Positions 50,352-60,119 of a stretch of 64,000 bases of DNA are shown piece after piece (within the stretch, counting starts at the first letter, position 1; each line of letters starts with the position of its first letter). The stretch is from positions 1 through 64,000 of the forward strand of contig NZ_BMZR01000007.1 of the NCBI RefSeq assembly GCF_014652895.1. The letters run 5' to 3'. Made by a program: the position numbers and the translations under genes. Origin of the DNA: Psychrobacter glaciei. Its GTDB lineage: Bacteria; Pseudomonadota; Gammaproteobacteria; Pseudomonadales; Moraxellaceae. The notes beneath the pieces are model-generated. The model was given only the letters and a program-made list of their open reading frames with translations. It did not search any database and was not told the DNA's origin.

Positions 50352-50361
50352 GATTATTTTG

Positions 50362-50421
50362 AAAGCTAATATTTTGAAACCTAATGTTTTAAAGCTCAAC
50401 GTTTTAAAGCTTAACGTTTCA
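50362..50421 (-). repeat. four degenerate 15-bp repeats between ybeZ and ybeY
   Basis: Four consecutive 15-bp units of the type AAGCTYAACGTTTTA (50362-50376, 50377-50391, 50392-50406, 50407-50421), the last two nearly identical. They lie in the ybeZ-ybeY gap beside the hairpin at 50315-50351. Confidence 0.85.
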
Positions 50422-50455
50422 TTACGGCTACAATTTATCAACCATAGCTTCTCGC

Positions 50456-51556
50456 CTATAACTTAGCAGCCGCGTTGCTGATCGCTTGTCTACGCTCTTG
50501 CTCAGCTAAGCGTTCTTGTTTGCGCTTTTCTTCTAGGATCAACTGCTCAGTGTCAAATACTTCATAAGCTTCAACGATTTGTTGTACCAATTGATGGCGT
50601 ACCACATCTTTTGAATCGAATTTAGTGATATGAATCTCTTCGATACCGCTTAAAATTTCGAGTGCTTGGGTCAGCCCTGACTTGGTACCGCGTGGCAAAT
50701 CGACCTGAGTAATGTCACCAGTGATGACCGCACGTGAGCCAAAGCCTAAGCGTGTCAAAAACATTTTCATCTGCTCAGGTGTGGTGTTCTGTGCTTCATC
50801 CAAAATAACAAAAGAATTGTTCAAGGTACGACCACGCATATAAGCAAGTGGTGCAACTTCAATGATTTGCTTTTCAATCATTTTACCGACTTTTTCAAAG
50901 CCAAGCATCTCGTATAACGCATCGTATAACGGGCGTAAGTAGGGATCGATTTTTTGTGACAAGTCACCCGGTAAAAAGCCTAGCTTTTCGCCTGCTTCTA
51001 CCGCAGGGCGCACCAATAAAATACGCTCAATCTCATTACGCTCTATCATATCGACCGCACAGGCAACAGCAAGATACGTCTTACCCGTACCCGCAGGACC
51101 AATACCAAACGAGACATCAGAGCTTAAGACGTTTTTCACATAACTTTGTTGGTTGCCACCGCGCGGAATGATTTTACCTTTGCGCGTGCGCAAGCTGATC
51201 GGGGTAAACTCACTAGCGGTTTCTAAATTATTCTCATTTTCTTCAGCAGTAGCTTGCTCATTTGCCTCGTTATCTTGATCGCGCGCGATGCTTGACTGGA
51301 TAATGAGGTGCAGCTCTTCTGCGCTAATATCTTTTGAGTTTTGAGCTTCATCGACCATTTTGTAAATGATGCGTTCGCCACGCTCAACGCCAGTGATATC
51401 ACCACTCAGGCAAAAATCCCCTTGGCGTTGGCTGATTTTGATATCGAGGCGTTCTTGGATATATTTCATGTGGTTGTTGTATTCACCAAGCACGGTCTTG
51501 AGCTGTGCTGGGGTCAATGATTCGAACTTTATACGGCGGCTCATGGAATCAGTCAA
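50456..51556 (-). CDS. ybeZ: PhoH-family ATPase YbeZ
   Basis: A 366-aa PhoH-like P-loop protein. Walker A is GIGPAGTGKTYLAVACAVDMI, Walker B is SFVILDEAQNTTPEQMKMFL, and GFGSRAVITGDITQVDLP completes the helicase-like core. An N-terminal KH/PhoH-associated part and a charged tail (EEKRKQERLAEQERRQA) follow. The track start is TTG (51556), with AAGGAT 6 bp before it; ATG 51544 has no ribosome site nearby. It precedes ybeY, as is usual; the pair is linked to ribosome maturation. Confidence 0.94.
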   Translation of the reverse strand: MTDSMSRRIKFESLTPAQLKTVLGEYNNHMKYIQERLDIKISQRQGDFCLSGDITGVERGERIIYKMVDEAQNSKDISAEELHLIIQSSIARDQDNEANEQATAEENENNLETASEFTPISLRTRKGKIIPRGGNQQSYVKNVLSSDVSFGIGPAGTGKTYLAVACAVDMIERNEIERILLVRPAVEAGEKLGFLPGDLSQKIDPYLRPLYDALYEMLGFEKVGKMIEKQIIEVAPLAYMRGRTLNNSFVILDEAQNTTPEQMKMFLTRLGFGSRAVITGDITQVDLPRGTKSGLTQALEILSGIEEIHITKFDSKDVVRHQLVQQIVEAYEVFDTEQLILEEKRKQERLAEQERRQAISNAAAKL

Positions 51557-52126
51557 TCGATTATCCTTATATTGGTAGCCCGATGCTATTCTTATTTATT
51601 GATAGAAGCATGGGTGTAATAGATAAAATAGTCAGTAATACTTTTAGAGAGTAGAGACAACAACAATGACGGTAAAATTATTATGTAATTTATCGATAGT
51701 AACAAGTGAATGGCCTTCCTTTATTATGGTAGATAGATTTTAAAATTCAAGCCATAGATGGCATGGACAGCCTTGTTTTTGTATGGCGATTGCAACCGTT
51801 ATGCCAATATTTTGCAAGCACTGCCGTTTAAGCTGAGTAACTTTGTGCCTTAAGTAAGCTGGCGCTGTTATTTTAGATATTCGATGCTTTTTGTACACGC
51901 TGTCTGTACCGTCAAGAGCACTGAATGATGGACAATTTGTGGTAATCTATCAGCCATATCATCACTATTTACATCGCTGTCTAAATAGTAAACTTAATAC
52001 TGAGCTTCACCTCTCAATAGAACGATGGCGTTTTTATATAGAGTAATATAACTTCTATAATAATAAAGTTTTTGCTGATGACGGATAGCCAGCCAGCATA
52101 CCAAACAGATCACAATAGGAATAATC
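51557..52126. other. 570-bp gene-free interval between ybeZ and ubiH
   Basis: AT-rich divergent region expected to hold the ybeZ and ubiH promoters. One short minus-strand open frame (51994-52194) overlaps the ubiH start and is not supported. I see no RNA gene or clear repeat. Confidence 0.5.
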
Positions 52127-53437
52127 ATGATGCAAAATATGGATTCAAATTTATCGAATGCCAAAAACAAATTTGGCAATTCAAGGGCAGTCACTGACCA
52201 GAACGTTCTTATCGTTGGCGGTGGGCACGTGGGTTTGTCTTTTGCGTTGCTACTAGCGCATCATGGTATCGCCAGTACTTTGCTCGAAAAAATGGGCTAT
52301 CCAACCATTAGTCCAAATGATGACAGTAATCGAAGCCATTATTTAGACAGCCGCAATACGGCACTATCACGGCGTACGGTACAGATTTACCAAGAGATTG
52401 GTCTATGGGATGAGCTGCAAAGTCATGCTTGTCGCATTGATGCAGTTCAAATCAGTGAACAAGGTAGTTTTGGACGCGCGCAGCTGAATAAAGACGAAGA
52501 AAAAGTAGAGTCATTTGGTCAAGTCATGGAGAATGCTTGGCTGGGACGTAAGCTATTGCTTGCCGCTCAGCAAGAGCCGCTCATTGCCTTAATTGATCAT
52601 GCGAATGTCACGGCAGTTGCGCAGCAAAACGACATGGTGACGTTGAGCTTTAGCTACTATGGTAAAGAGGAGCATGTGCAGCAGTTGCAAGCTAGCGTAT
52701 TGGTCGCTTGTGATGGTCGCGATTCTACGGTGCGTCAGCTATTGAATATCGGCACGACGACTTATGATTATCAGCAAACCGCTATCGTCGGCGTGGTAGA
52801 GACTGACAAACCACACGAGCATGTGGCGATTGAGCGTTTTAGCCCAGCAGGGCCACTGGCGGTATTGCCATTGACAGATCCAGACGGCGATGGCAATGAT
52901 GAGTATCAAACAGGTTATAGACGCTCGGTGGTTTGGGTCTGCCCAACAGGTGAAGAAACCAAGTATCTAGAGGATGACGCACACTTTTTACAGACCTTAC
53001 AGCAAGCTTTCGGTGAGCGTGCTGGCACGTTTGTCACAGCTGGTCGTCGCGGTGCTTATCCACTAACACGAGTATTGACAGACAAACAAGTCGATGGTCG
53101 CTGTGTGGTTATGGGCAATGCGGCGCATACGTTGCATCCTGTCGCCGGTCAGGGATTTAATCTCTGTATGCGTGATGCTCATGTGCTGGCGCAGATGATG
53201 AGTACGCAAGTGCTTAAAGGCGCAGACATTGGCGATACGCAATTATTAAAACGCTATGAGAAGGCACGTCAAACCGATCAAAAACGCGTCATTCGCTTTT
53301 GTGATGCCGTTGTACATGGCTTTACGCATCCTAACCCCGCCATTAAACTGGCACGGAATGTGGCTTTGGTTGCCTTTGATAAACTGCCCAATATTAAGCC
53401 ACTAATCGCCAATTATGCGATGGGACTAAAGTCGTAG
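52127..53437 (+). CDS. ubiH: UbiH-type FAD-dependent hydroxylase (ubiquinone synthesis)
   Basis: A 436-aa flavin monooxygenase that hydroxylates the aromatic ring of the ubiquinone precursor. Seen: the FAD-binding VLIVGGGHVGLSFALLLAHHG, the second FAD motif LVACDGRDSTVRQLL and GNAAHTLHPVAGQGFNLCMRDAH. ~20 extra residues precede the FAD motif, so an in-frame later start cannot be excluded; ATG 52130 is one option. A second, related hydroxylase follows by 73 bp, as ubiH and ubiI do in E. coli. Which ring position each modifies is not certain from sequence. Confidence 0.9.
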   Translation: MMQNMDSNLSNAKNKFGNSRAVTDQNVLIVGGGHVGLSFALLLAHHGIASTLLEKMGYPTISPNDDSNRSHYLDSRNTALSRRTVQIYQEIGLWDELQSHACRIDAVQISEQGSFGRAQLNKDEEKVESFGQVMENAWLGRKLLLAAQQEPLIALIDHANVTAVAQQNDMVTLSFSYYGKEEHVQQLQASVLVACDGRDSTVRQLLNIGTTTYDYQQTAIVGVVETDKPHEHVAIERFSPAGPLAVLPLTDPDGDGNDEYQTGYRRSVVWVCPTGEETKYLEDDAHFLQTLQQAFGERAGTFVTAGRRGAYPLTRVLTDKQVDGRCVVMGNAAHTLHPVAGQGFNLCMRDAHVLAQMMSTQVLKGADIGDTQLLKRYEKARQTDQKRVIRFCDAVVHGFTHPNPAIKLARNVALVAFDKLPNIKPLIANYAMGLKS

Positions 53438-53510
53438 TTTGTCACATTACGTTATATCAACGGTCTATACCAATGTTCTATACGATGGCACTTAAATGTA
53501 GGAATAACTT

Positions 53511-54779
53511 ATGAAAAATAATCATACGCTGATTATCGGTAGCGGTATTGTTGGGGCGACATTAGCGTTAAAATTGGCGCAAGCAAAAATGCCCGTGACG
53601 TTGATTGATGCACGCCCTGAACGTGATGAGTCAGAGTGGCAAGACATATTGAAGCAACGCGACGCTCGCGTTTATGCACTGAGCGTGGCCAGTATTAATT
53701 TACTCAGTGATGTCGGCGCGTGGCAAAAAATTGCTGCCTCTGAGCGTAAAGCGGACTACTCACAAATGCAGGTATGGCAACTGAACGGCATGGGCGAGCT
53801 ATTATTTGGCGACAGTGGTGATAATCATTCTAATACTACGCTACCGCAAATGCTTGGCAGCATGGTCGAGCCTGCCGTCATTGAACATGCGTTATGGCAG
53901 CGTTTATCTGAGGATGATGTCCGTGACTATCTAACCGTTATCGCTGGACATAAAGTTATCAATATGGATTGGTTGGGTACGCAGCAAGGCTACCGTGTGA
54001 CGTTAGACGATCATACTAATATCGATGCAATGCTGCTGGTCGGTGCTGATGGTCGCGGCTCATTTGTGCGTCAGCAAGCAGCGATTGGGCTAGATACACT
54101 TGATTATAATCAAACCGCTATTTGCTGTGCGATTCACACCGAAAAGCCGCATCAAGCAACCGCTCGTCAGGCGATGCTGCCCACAGGTACGCTGGCACTA
54201 TTACCATTAGCGGATATTACTGATGAAGACAAAGCCAACCCGCAACACTGGCAGTCGATCGTATGGACATTGCCTCGCAATCAAGCATTGGCATTGATAG
54301 AGGAGGACGCGCGCGTCATTGCTGATAAATTGGCTGCTGCCAGTAACTATGAGCTAGGTGCTATCACTCAGATTGAGTCAATCGCCAGTTTTCCATTGAC
54401 CGCGCAACAAGCGAAAAGCTACGTCGCGGACAACTTAGTCTTGATCGGTGATGCGGCGCATGGTGTCCATCCGCTGGCAGGTCAAGGGTTGAATTTAGGC
54501 ATGCTCGATGTACAGACTCTAAGCGAGCAATTGTCACACGACTTTGCCCGTAGTGGTGGAACCAGTTGGGGCAGTAATCAAACGTTGCGTAGCTACGAGC
54601 GTTTGCGCCGTCCGCATAACAGTCTAATGATGCATAGCTTTTCCGCGCTTAACTGGCTATTCGCAGGGTCGCTTGCACAGATGCGTCCTATTCAACAAAT
54701 CCGCAGCGAAGGTATGTATCGAGTTGGCAAAATTAAGCCATTGATGAGACTGTTTGCTAAGCAGGCGAGTGGGGTTTAG
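53511..54779 (+). CDS. UbiI/VisC/UbiF-like FAD-dependent hydroxylase
   Basis: A 422-aa paralogue of the preceding gene. FAD motif TLIIGSGIVGATLALKLAQAKMPVTLIDARP, second motif LVGADGRGSFVRQQA, and GDAAHGVHPLAGQGLNLGMLDVQTL near the C-terminus. The DARVYALSVASINLLSDVGAW segment resembles VisC/UbiI and UbiF. It probably adds a different hydroxyl to the ubiquinone ring; C5 (UbiI) or C6 (UbiF) cannot be decided here. Co-transcribed with ubiH. Confidence 0.9.
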   Translation: MKNNHTLIIGSGIVGATLALKLAQAKMPVTLIDARPERDESEWQDILKQRDARVYALSVASINLLSDVGAWQKIAASERKADYSQMQVWQLNGMGELLFGDSGDNHSNTTLPQMLGSMVEPAVIEHALWQRLSEDDVRDYLTVIAGHKVINMDWLGTQQGYRVTLDDHTNIDAMLLVGADGRGSFVRQQAAIGLDTLDYNQTAICCAIHTEKPHQATARQAMLPTGTLALLPLADITDEDKANPQHWQSIVWTLPRNQALALIEEDARVIADKLAAASNYELGAITQIESIASFPLTAQQAKSYVADNLVLIGDAAHGVHPLAGQGLNLGMLDVQTLSEQLSHDFARSGGTSWGSNQTLRSYERLRRPHNSLMMHSFSALNWLFAGSLAQMRPIQQIRSEGMYRVGKIKPLMRLFAKQASGV

Positions 54780-54849
54780 GGTTTTGACTTAGAGATATTG
54801 AGCACTTATCCATTATCTATCTTAAATGACTTATCCAAAGGCAAACCCC

Positions 54850-56067
54850 ATGCTTATCCCCAAATACTGGGCGCAATACAAACAGCGCTTTGATTTATCA
54901 GAAACGGCTGATGACACGTCTGATACTTTTAATTCTAAACAAGCCACTATTAAACGTTATGGTTGGTCAGATGTCAGTCAAACAGAGGCGCTAAGCCATG
55001 CTAAATCAAGAGTCAATGAGGCGCATCATCGCTGGCTGACAGGTGAAGATATCTTACGCCGTGAGCGCAGGGAAGAGTATAACGCAAGTAATGGTATTCC
55101 CATTCGTGAAGAGATTATCTCCGAGCATGGTTTTTCGGAGAATGGCTTAATAGAAGGCAATTTAGAGAATAGATTGTCTGATACTCAGCTCATTGTGACG
55201 CGTAACAGTTACGGTGCGAAGGTTGCCAACGTCGATAACATCGCAATCATTGATGTCGATAATAAAGACTTATTAGGTCATTTATATCCCGAACATTACA
55301 GCCCTAATGGTTTTATGCCTGCTATACCCACTTATCAAAGTAAACCATCAAGCAAATTAAAAGTTTGGGTTTTTATCCTTGTGTTTATACTTATCGCCAG
55401 TGTCATCGCTTGGCTAGGATTGTCTTGGTTGTGGCTATTGGCAGTTATGTTTGGCGTGACTGCATATCTATGGCAACAGGCCAGCCAAAGAGACAAAGCA
55501 CACGCACAAAAATATACCGATGATATCGCCTCATTACTGCCTTACATGATGGATGTAATCAAAAAACGTGTTGTCAATCATCCTACCGAACGCTTTCGTT
55601 TATATCAAACGCCAGCAGGATTTCGCATTATTGCCACACACGATACCATTTCGCCAAGTGATGAGTTGGTCGCGGAGTGGTTTGAGTATTTCCATGCGGA
55701 TGCTAATTATGTACGTCTTTGTCAGGCGCAGCAGTGTTTTCGAGCGCGGCTCACTGCCAAGCCGTGGCGTATGGGTGAGGTTGAAAACAATAAGTTGGCT
55801 AAAGATATCCCTGCTAAAAACTTTTGGTTTGGCTCTGATAATACTGATGTGGAGAATAGCATTGAGCAACGTCAAGATGAGTTAAAAGCACGTAAACAGT
55901 GGATTGTTTACTATGATCGTTTTGCCCAAGGCTACCGTGCCTGTCGTTATATTGAGAGTTTTGCTGGCAAGGAAGCCAGTCATCAATTAGAGTCTGTAGC
56001 GATAAAGGCTTTTGTTGAGTGGCATGATAGGGCTTGTCGAGTGGATAAAGATATTGAAGTGGCTTGA
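54850..56067 (+). CDS. unknown protein with central membrane hairpin
   Basis: A 405-aa protein from ATG 54850 (AAAGG 8 bp upstream); ATG 54826 is an alternative. Two adjacent hydrophobic segments lie at about residues 175-213 of the longer frame (KLKVWVFILVFILIASVIAWLGLSW and LWLLAVMFGVTAYLWQQA). Soluble parts flank them; the N-terminal half is polar with a DNIAIIDVDNKDLLGH-like segment, and the C-terminal half (about 240-413) is rich in aromatic and charged residues. I do not recognise the family. It starts 70 bp after the second hydroxylase and may be co-transcribed. No function is assigned. Confidence 0.75.
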   Translation: MLIPKYWAQYKQRFDLSETADDTSDTFNSKQATIKRYGWSDVSQTEALSHAKSRVNEAHHRWLTGEDILRRERREEYNASNGIPIREEIISEHGFSENGLIEGNLENRLSDTQLIVTRNSYGAKVANVDNIAIIDVDNKDLLGHLYPEHYSPNGFMPAIPTYQSKPSSKLKVWVFILVFILIASVIAWLGLSWLWLLAVMFGVTAYLWQQASQRDKAHAQKYTDDIASLLPYMMDVIKKRVVNHPTERFRLYQTPAGFRIIATHDTISPSDELVAEWFEYFHADANYVRLCQAQQCFRARLTAKPWRMGEVENNKLAKDIPAKNFWFGSDNTDVENSIEQRQDELKARKQWIVYYDRFAQGYRACRYIESFAGKEASHQLESVAIKAFVEWHDRACRVDKDIEVA

Positions 56068-56110
56068 TAATGAAAGGACTCTCACCCTATTTGAATCAAA
56101 ATTTTTGCTA

Positions 56111-57022
56111 TCATCCCAACGCCGAAAATACCACCATCAACACAGGCGAGACAATATTAATAATAAAGCCAAAGCTAATTGCCAGTGGCACAACTTTTAG
56201 ACCGCCAGACTGCTGAATAATGGGTAAGGTAAAGTCCAAGCTCGTCGCGCCGCCAAGTCCTACCGCTGCTGATGGGTATTTACGCATAAACACAGGGATA
56301 AATATCAGCGCAAAAAATTCACGTACCAAGTCGTTAAAGAGTGCCACACTGCCCCAAACCGCGCCATAAGCATCGGTCATGACGATTGCTGATAGCGAGT
56401 ACCAACCAAATCCTGATGCCAATGCCAAGCCTTTCGTCCACGATACCTCACTGAACATCAGCGCAAAGAATAAACCACCAACCAATACCGCTAGCGTAAA
56501 GATGACACTCATCTCAACGCCGCGTTTATTCAGCAGCACTTCTTTTAAAGTAATACCCGAGCCTTTTAAGCCAATACCGACCAGCAAAATTAATATCATT
56601 AACATCACCGTCATGGTGTTTTCAGGCGGCATATAATTATCTGGTAGGAAATATCCAATCACCATACCAATCACCACACAAATCACCTGAGCGAGGCTGC
56701 CACGAATACTGACGCGATGTTCTTTAGACTTTACGCTGGGTTTTTTGGCGTGCCATGGTCGCAAATGATCGAACAACATCAGGGAAAATAAGCCCGTACC
56801 AATCGTCAATATCGACAATATAGTGACATATAGCGCAATCTCGCCTATCTGACTGCCAAGCCCTTCCACTTGCGACAGCTCAATACCAATCAGCGCTAAG
56901 ATGATAAATACCAAATAAGACAAGCCTTTATCCGCAAGCTTGGTCATTTTAGGATTAGAAGGAATGGCAAAACCAATAAACATTGGCATTAATACCAGAA
57001 CAAGGGTAATCAGGCTTTGCAT
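56111..57022 (-). CDS. lysO: LysO-type lysine exporter (DUF340)
   Basis: A 303-aa polytopic inner-membrane protein with about eight hydrophobic segments. The LVFIILALIGIELSQVEGLG..., SGFGWYSLSAIVMTDAYGAVWGSVALFNDLVREFFALIFIPVFMRK and GATSLDFTLPIIQQSGG blocks are those of the LysO/YbjE family, which exports lysine and toxic lysine analogues. Size is as in E. coli (299). Divergent from the ynb-like cluster. Confidence 0.9.
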   Translation of the reverse strand: MQSLITLVLVLMPMFIGFAIPSNPKMTKLADKGLSYLVFIILALIGIELSQVEGLGSQIGEIALYVTILSILTIGTGLFSLMLFDHLRPWHAKKPSVKSKEHRVSIRGSLAQVICVVIGMVIGYFLPDNYMPPENTMTVMLMILILLVGIGLKGSGITLKEVLLNKRGVEMSVIFTLAVLVGGLFFALMFSEVSWTKGLALASGFGWYSLSAIVMTDAYGAVWGSVALFNDLVREFFALIFIPVFMRKYPSAAVGLGGATSLDFTLPIIQQSGGLKVVPLAISFGFIINIVSPVLMVVFSALG

Positions 57023-57293
57023 GGTGGCAGGCTCGTAGCATTTTTAAAGGTGTTTTTGAGAAGGTATTTCTAAGAAGCTGAGGATTGTAGCATATCAAGC
57101 GATTAATACTGACATGAGCAACTAAGATTCCTTATGAAAACTGACTGTTTAACCATTAAATGTTGACTGATAAGATAAGCACCTTTGTAGCGAGATGGTA
57201 GGATAGGGTTTTATGCATGATAATCCGGCTAACAGCCATACTTAAGTATTTACCTAATCAACTTTTGTTGTTACATTAAAGGACTGAATATAT

Positions 57294-60116
57294 TTGGCTC
57301 GCCTTATGTCGCTCTATCAGCTCAAATCTCAGTTTCAAGATCAATTGCGCCCAATTAGCGATGCATTGGTCGAGCAAAAGGTTACTGCTAACCAAGTGAC
57401 GGTGTCAGCCATCTTATTGAGCCTTGGTACGGCTTATTTGATTGCCAAGCCCGCAACTGAGAAGCAGGAATTATGGCTTTTATTGCCTTCATCATTGTTT
57501 GTACGCATGGCGCTCAATGCTATCGATGGCATGATGGCGCGCGAGCACGGGCAAGCCTCTAAACTTGGTGAAGTGCTCAATGAAGTGGGTGATATCGTGG
57601 CTGATACGGCGCTTATCGCAAGTCTTGCTCCGCATGTTGCTAATGATAATTGGCAAGCGTCGGCAGTCAATTTTCCCAACAATATATCAATTCATCAGCC
57701 ACATATTGTCGGTCTAATCGTGCTTAGTATCGGCACCGAGTTACTAGGTATCGCCAGTAATAGGATGTTAGACATTAGAGCGAATCAAGGGCCTTTGGGC
57801 AAAAGTGATCGTGCTTTTGTGCTCGGTGTGCTTGGCACTTTTATGGCAATTAAAGCGCCGATCGTGCTATCTCATATCAGAGTAGGGCAATTATTTATAC
57901 TCACAGAGGCGCTGCTACTAAAAACTTGTCTCAATCGACTGCGTTATATGGCAGACTTATATTTGATGCGTAAACTACCTGTGCTGCGCTCAAACCGCTC
58001 AGACAGTCTTGAGTCAATACCAGACGCATCGTATCAATCTATTTCATCTATCGATTGCCAAGCGATTATTGATCAACCTGATACGCTATCTCCCAATACC
58101 TTGTCATTAAATTCTCCTTTATCGAACTCTCCTTTATCAAACTCTGCTGCTAAAACGTCCCTTTTGGAGTCCCAGACAATGCCCGCTATTTCTAAAAATT
58201 CCCAGTCTACCAATGCCAAAGCTGCCCCAAACAAGGTTAGCGATGACCTTCATCTATCATCGTCCGAAGTTGTTAGCGGTGAAAGTTGCTACAACGCGTA
58301 TGATGGCACGGCAATCTATTATCGCTATTGGTTGACGATGCCTTTAGAGAATATCAAACAAGCCGGTCAGCAACACACACAACAGCGCCAAGTCATTCTG
58401 TTGCATCGTGGTCACGAGCATTCAGGACGCTTAGCAGAACTTGGGGAACAATTTGCAAAAGCTGGCTATCAAGTATTTGCTTGGGATGCGCGTGGTAATG
58501 GGCGCTCAGGTGGTATCAAGGATCATGCCGAAAGCGTCACCGAGCTGGAGCGCGATTTAGACGGTTTTGTGCAACTGGTTATTGGGCAAACGGGCATTGC
58601 TATTGAGGATACATTAATCGTCGCCAGTAGTATCGGCGCAGTACTCGCAGCAGCATGGGTACATGATTATGCCCCCAGTATTCGCGGAATGATATTGGGT
58701 ACGCCAGCGCTGAGTATTCGCTTGTACATGCCTTTTGCCATACCGTCGCTAAAGGTAGCTCGCGCGCTTGGACTGATGTCACGCGTGAGCAGCTACGTCA
58801 AGGCGCAAGTCTTAACGCATGATAAAGACGCACAGCAAGCTTATAATGCCGATCCGCTGATATCGAATAGCATCTCGACCGACTTGCTCATCGATACGCA
58901 TGCAACGGGTCAACGCTTGCTCGATGATGCGGGTGCTATCACCGTGCCAACCTTTATATTATGTGCCGGTAAGGATTATGTAGTCGATAAGCAGGCAGAG
59001 CGCGATTTTTATGAGGCCATCAATACCACTGATAAACGCTGGCAATTATATCCAGACAACTATCATGCGATCTTTCATGAGACCAATAAGGCAGATGTCT
59101 TTGCAGATTGTATTGATTTCGCCGAGCAAGTCTTTAAATCTGCAGTCAAAGCGCCTGATTTAAGCGCGGCTCATCTTAATAGTGCCAGTAAAGATAAGGT
59201 TGATCGTTTAGCGATTAAACCCTTTAATCCAAGCTTTGCCATTACTAGATTTGCTATGCAAAAATTTGGTCATGTCAGCGACGCGATTGCCACAGGACTG
59301 GAGCATGGATTTGATTCGGGGCATTCGCTCGATCACGTGTATTATAATCAGCCCAGTGGTCAGAATAAATTTGGTCAGGCGGTCGATAAGTTTTACTTGA
59401 GCAATATTGGTTGGCAAGGGATTCGTATTCGCCGTGAGCATATATTAGAGCTGGCACGTGAAGCTTTAGCAGATATAAAGTCTGGCAATCAAAACCAAGC
59501 TAGTCAAAACCAAGCTAAGCAAAACAGCACTGAGTCATTCCAGCCGAAACTACTCGATATCGCTAGTGGGCATGGCTTTTATGCCTTTGATTTATTGACA
59601 GAGTTTACCAACTTGCACGCTGAGCTACGCGATTATGAGCAGCACAATATCCAAGCCTTACAGGCAAAGGCGGAACAGTTAGAGATTGCTGATCGAGTCC
59701 TTACTTGTCAAAAAGATGCGTTTGACCCTGCCAGTTATTCTTATGTACAGAAGGGAAGTGGCGATGCTAAAGGTCTTGATGATAAAAAGTTCGATATCGC
59801 CATTGCCTCTGGCGTGTTTGAATTGTTTTCTGACAATACGCTACCAGCGACGGCATTGGCGGGTATTTATGACAGTTTAAAATCTGATGGTTATTTACTT
59901 TATACCAATCAGCCGTGGCATCCTGAGCAAGAATTTATTAGTAAAACCTTAAACAATCATCGCGGTAGCAGTTGGGTGATGCGCTGTCGCTCACAAGCGG
60001 AAATGGATCAATTGGTTGAGAATGCTGGCTTTAAGAAAGTCGCCATGCGCATCGACCGTTTTGGTATCTTTACCGTGTCATTAGCAATTAAAACAGCATC
60101 AACCGATGATAAGTGA
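57294..60116 (+). CDS. fusion: YnbA-like CDP-alcohol phosphatidyltransferase + YnbC-like hydrolase/methyltransferase
   Basis: A 940-aa three-part protein. Part 1 (1-~225) is a membrane CDP-alcohol phosphatidyltransferase with the family motif at 75-100: N75..D78-G79..A82-R83...G92...N96...D100. The first and third Asp of the usual D-x2-DG-x2-AR-x8-G-x3-D-x3-D are Asn, which I recall is also seen in E. coli YnbA. A Ser/Asn-rich linker (about 230-335) follows. Part 2 (~338-620) is an alpha/beta hydrolase with HRGHEHSGRL, nucleophile elbow ASSIGA, Asp in GKDYVVD and His in NYHAIFHE. Part 3 (~715-935) is a SAM methyltransferase with LDIASGHGFYAFDLL and FDIAIASGVFELF. In E. coli parts 1 and 2-3 are separate ynbA and ynbC. 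TTG start with AAAGGA at 10 bp; ATG 57306 is an alternative. Substrates are unknown. Confidence 0.88.
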   Translation: MARLMSLYQLKSQFQDQLRPISDALVEQKVTANQVTVSAILLSLGTAYLIAKPATEKQELWLLLPSSLFVRMALNAIDGMMAREHGQASKLGEVLNEVGDIVADTALIASLAPHVANDNWQASAVNFPNNISIHQPHIVGLIVLSIGTELLGIASNRMLDIRANQGPLGKSDRAFVLGVLGTFMAIKAPIVLSHIRVGQLFILTEALLLKTCLNRLRYMADLYLMRKLPVLRSNRSDSLESIPDASYQSISSIDCQAIIDQPDTLSPNTLSLNSPLSNSPLSNSAAKTSLLESQTMPAISKNSQSTNAKAAPNKVSDDLHLSSSEVVSGESCYNAYDGTAIYYRYWLTMPLENIKQAGQQHTQQRQVILLHRGHEHSGRLAELGEQFAKAGYQVFAWDARGNGRSGGIKDHAESVTELERDLDGFVQLVIGQTGIAIEDTLIVASSIGAVLAAAWVHDYAPSIRGMILGTPALSIRLYMPFAIPSLKVARALGLMSRVSSYVKAQVLTHDKDAQQAYNADPLISNSISTDLLIDTHATGQRLLDDAGAITVPTFILCAGKDYVVDKQAERDFYEAINTTDKRWQLYPDNYHAIFHETNKADVFADCIDFAEQVFKSAVKAPDLSAAHLNSASKDKVDRLAIKPFNPSFAITRFAMQKFGHVSDAIATGLEHGFDSGHSLDHVYYNQPSGQNKFGQAVDKFYLSNIGWQGIRIRREHILELAREALADIKSGNQNQASQNQAKQNSTESFQPKLLDIASGHGFYAFDLLTEFTNLHAELRDYEQHNIQALQAKAEQLEIADRVLTCQKDAFDPASYSYVQKGSGDAKGLDDKKFDIAIASGVFELFSDNTLPATALAGIYDSLKSDGYLLYTNQPWHPEQEFISKTLNNHRGSSWVMRCRSQAEMDQLVENAGFKKVAMRIDRFGIFTVSLAIKTASTDDK

Positions 60117-60119
60117 TAG

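Noticed and set aside
51994..52194. 66-aa minus-strand frame with a hydrophobic stretch
   Set aside because: Overlaps the ubiH start on the opposite strand and has no ribosome site; treated as chance.
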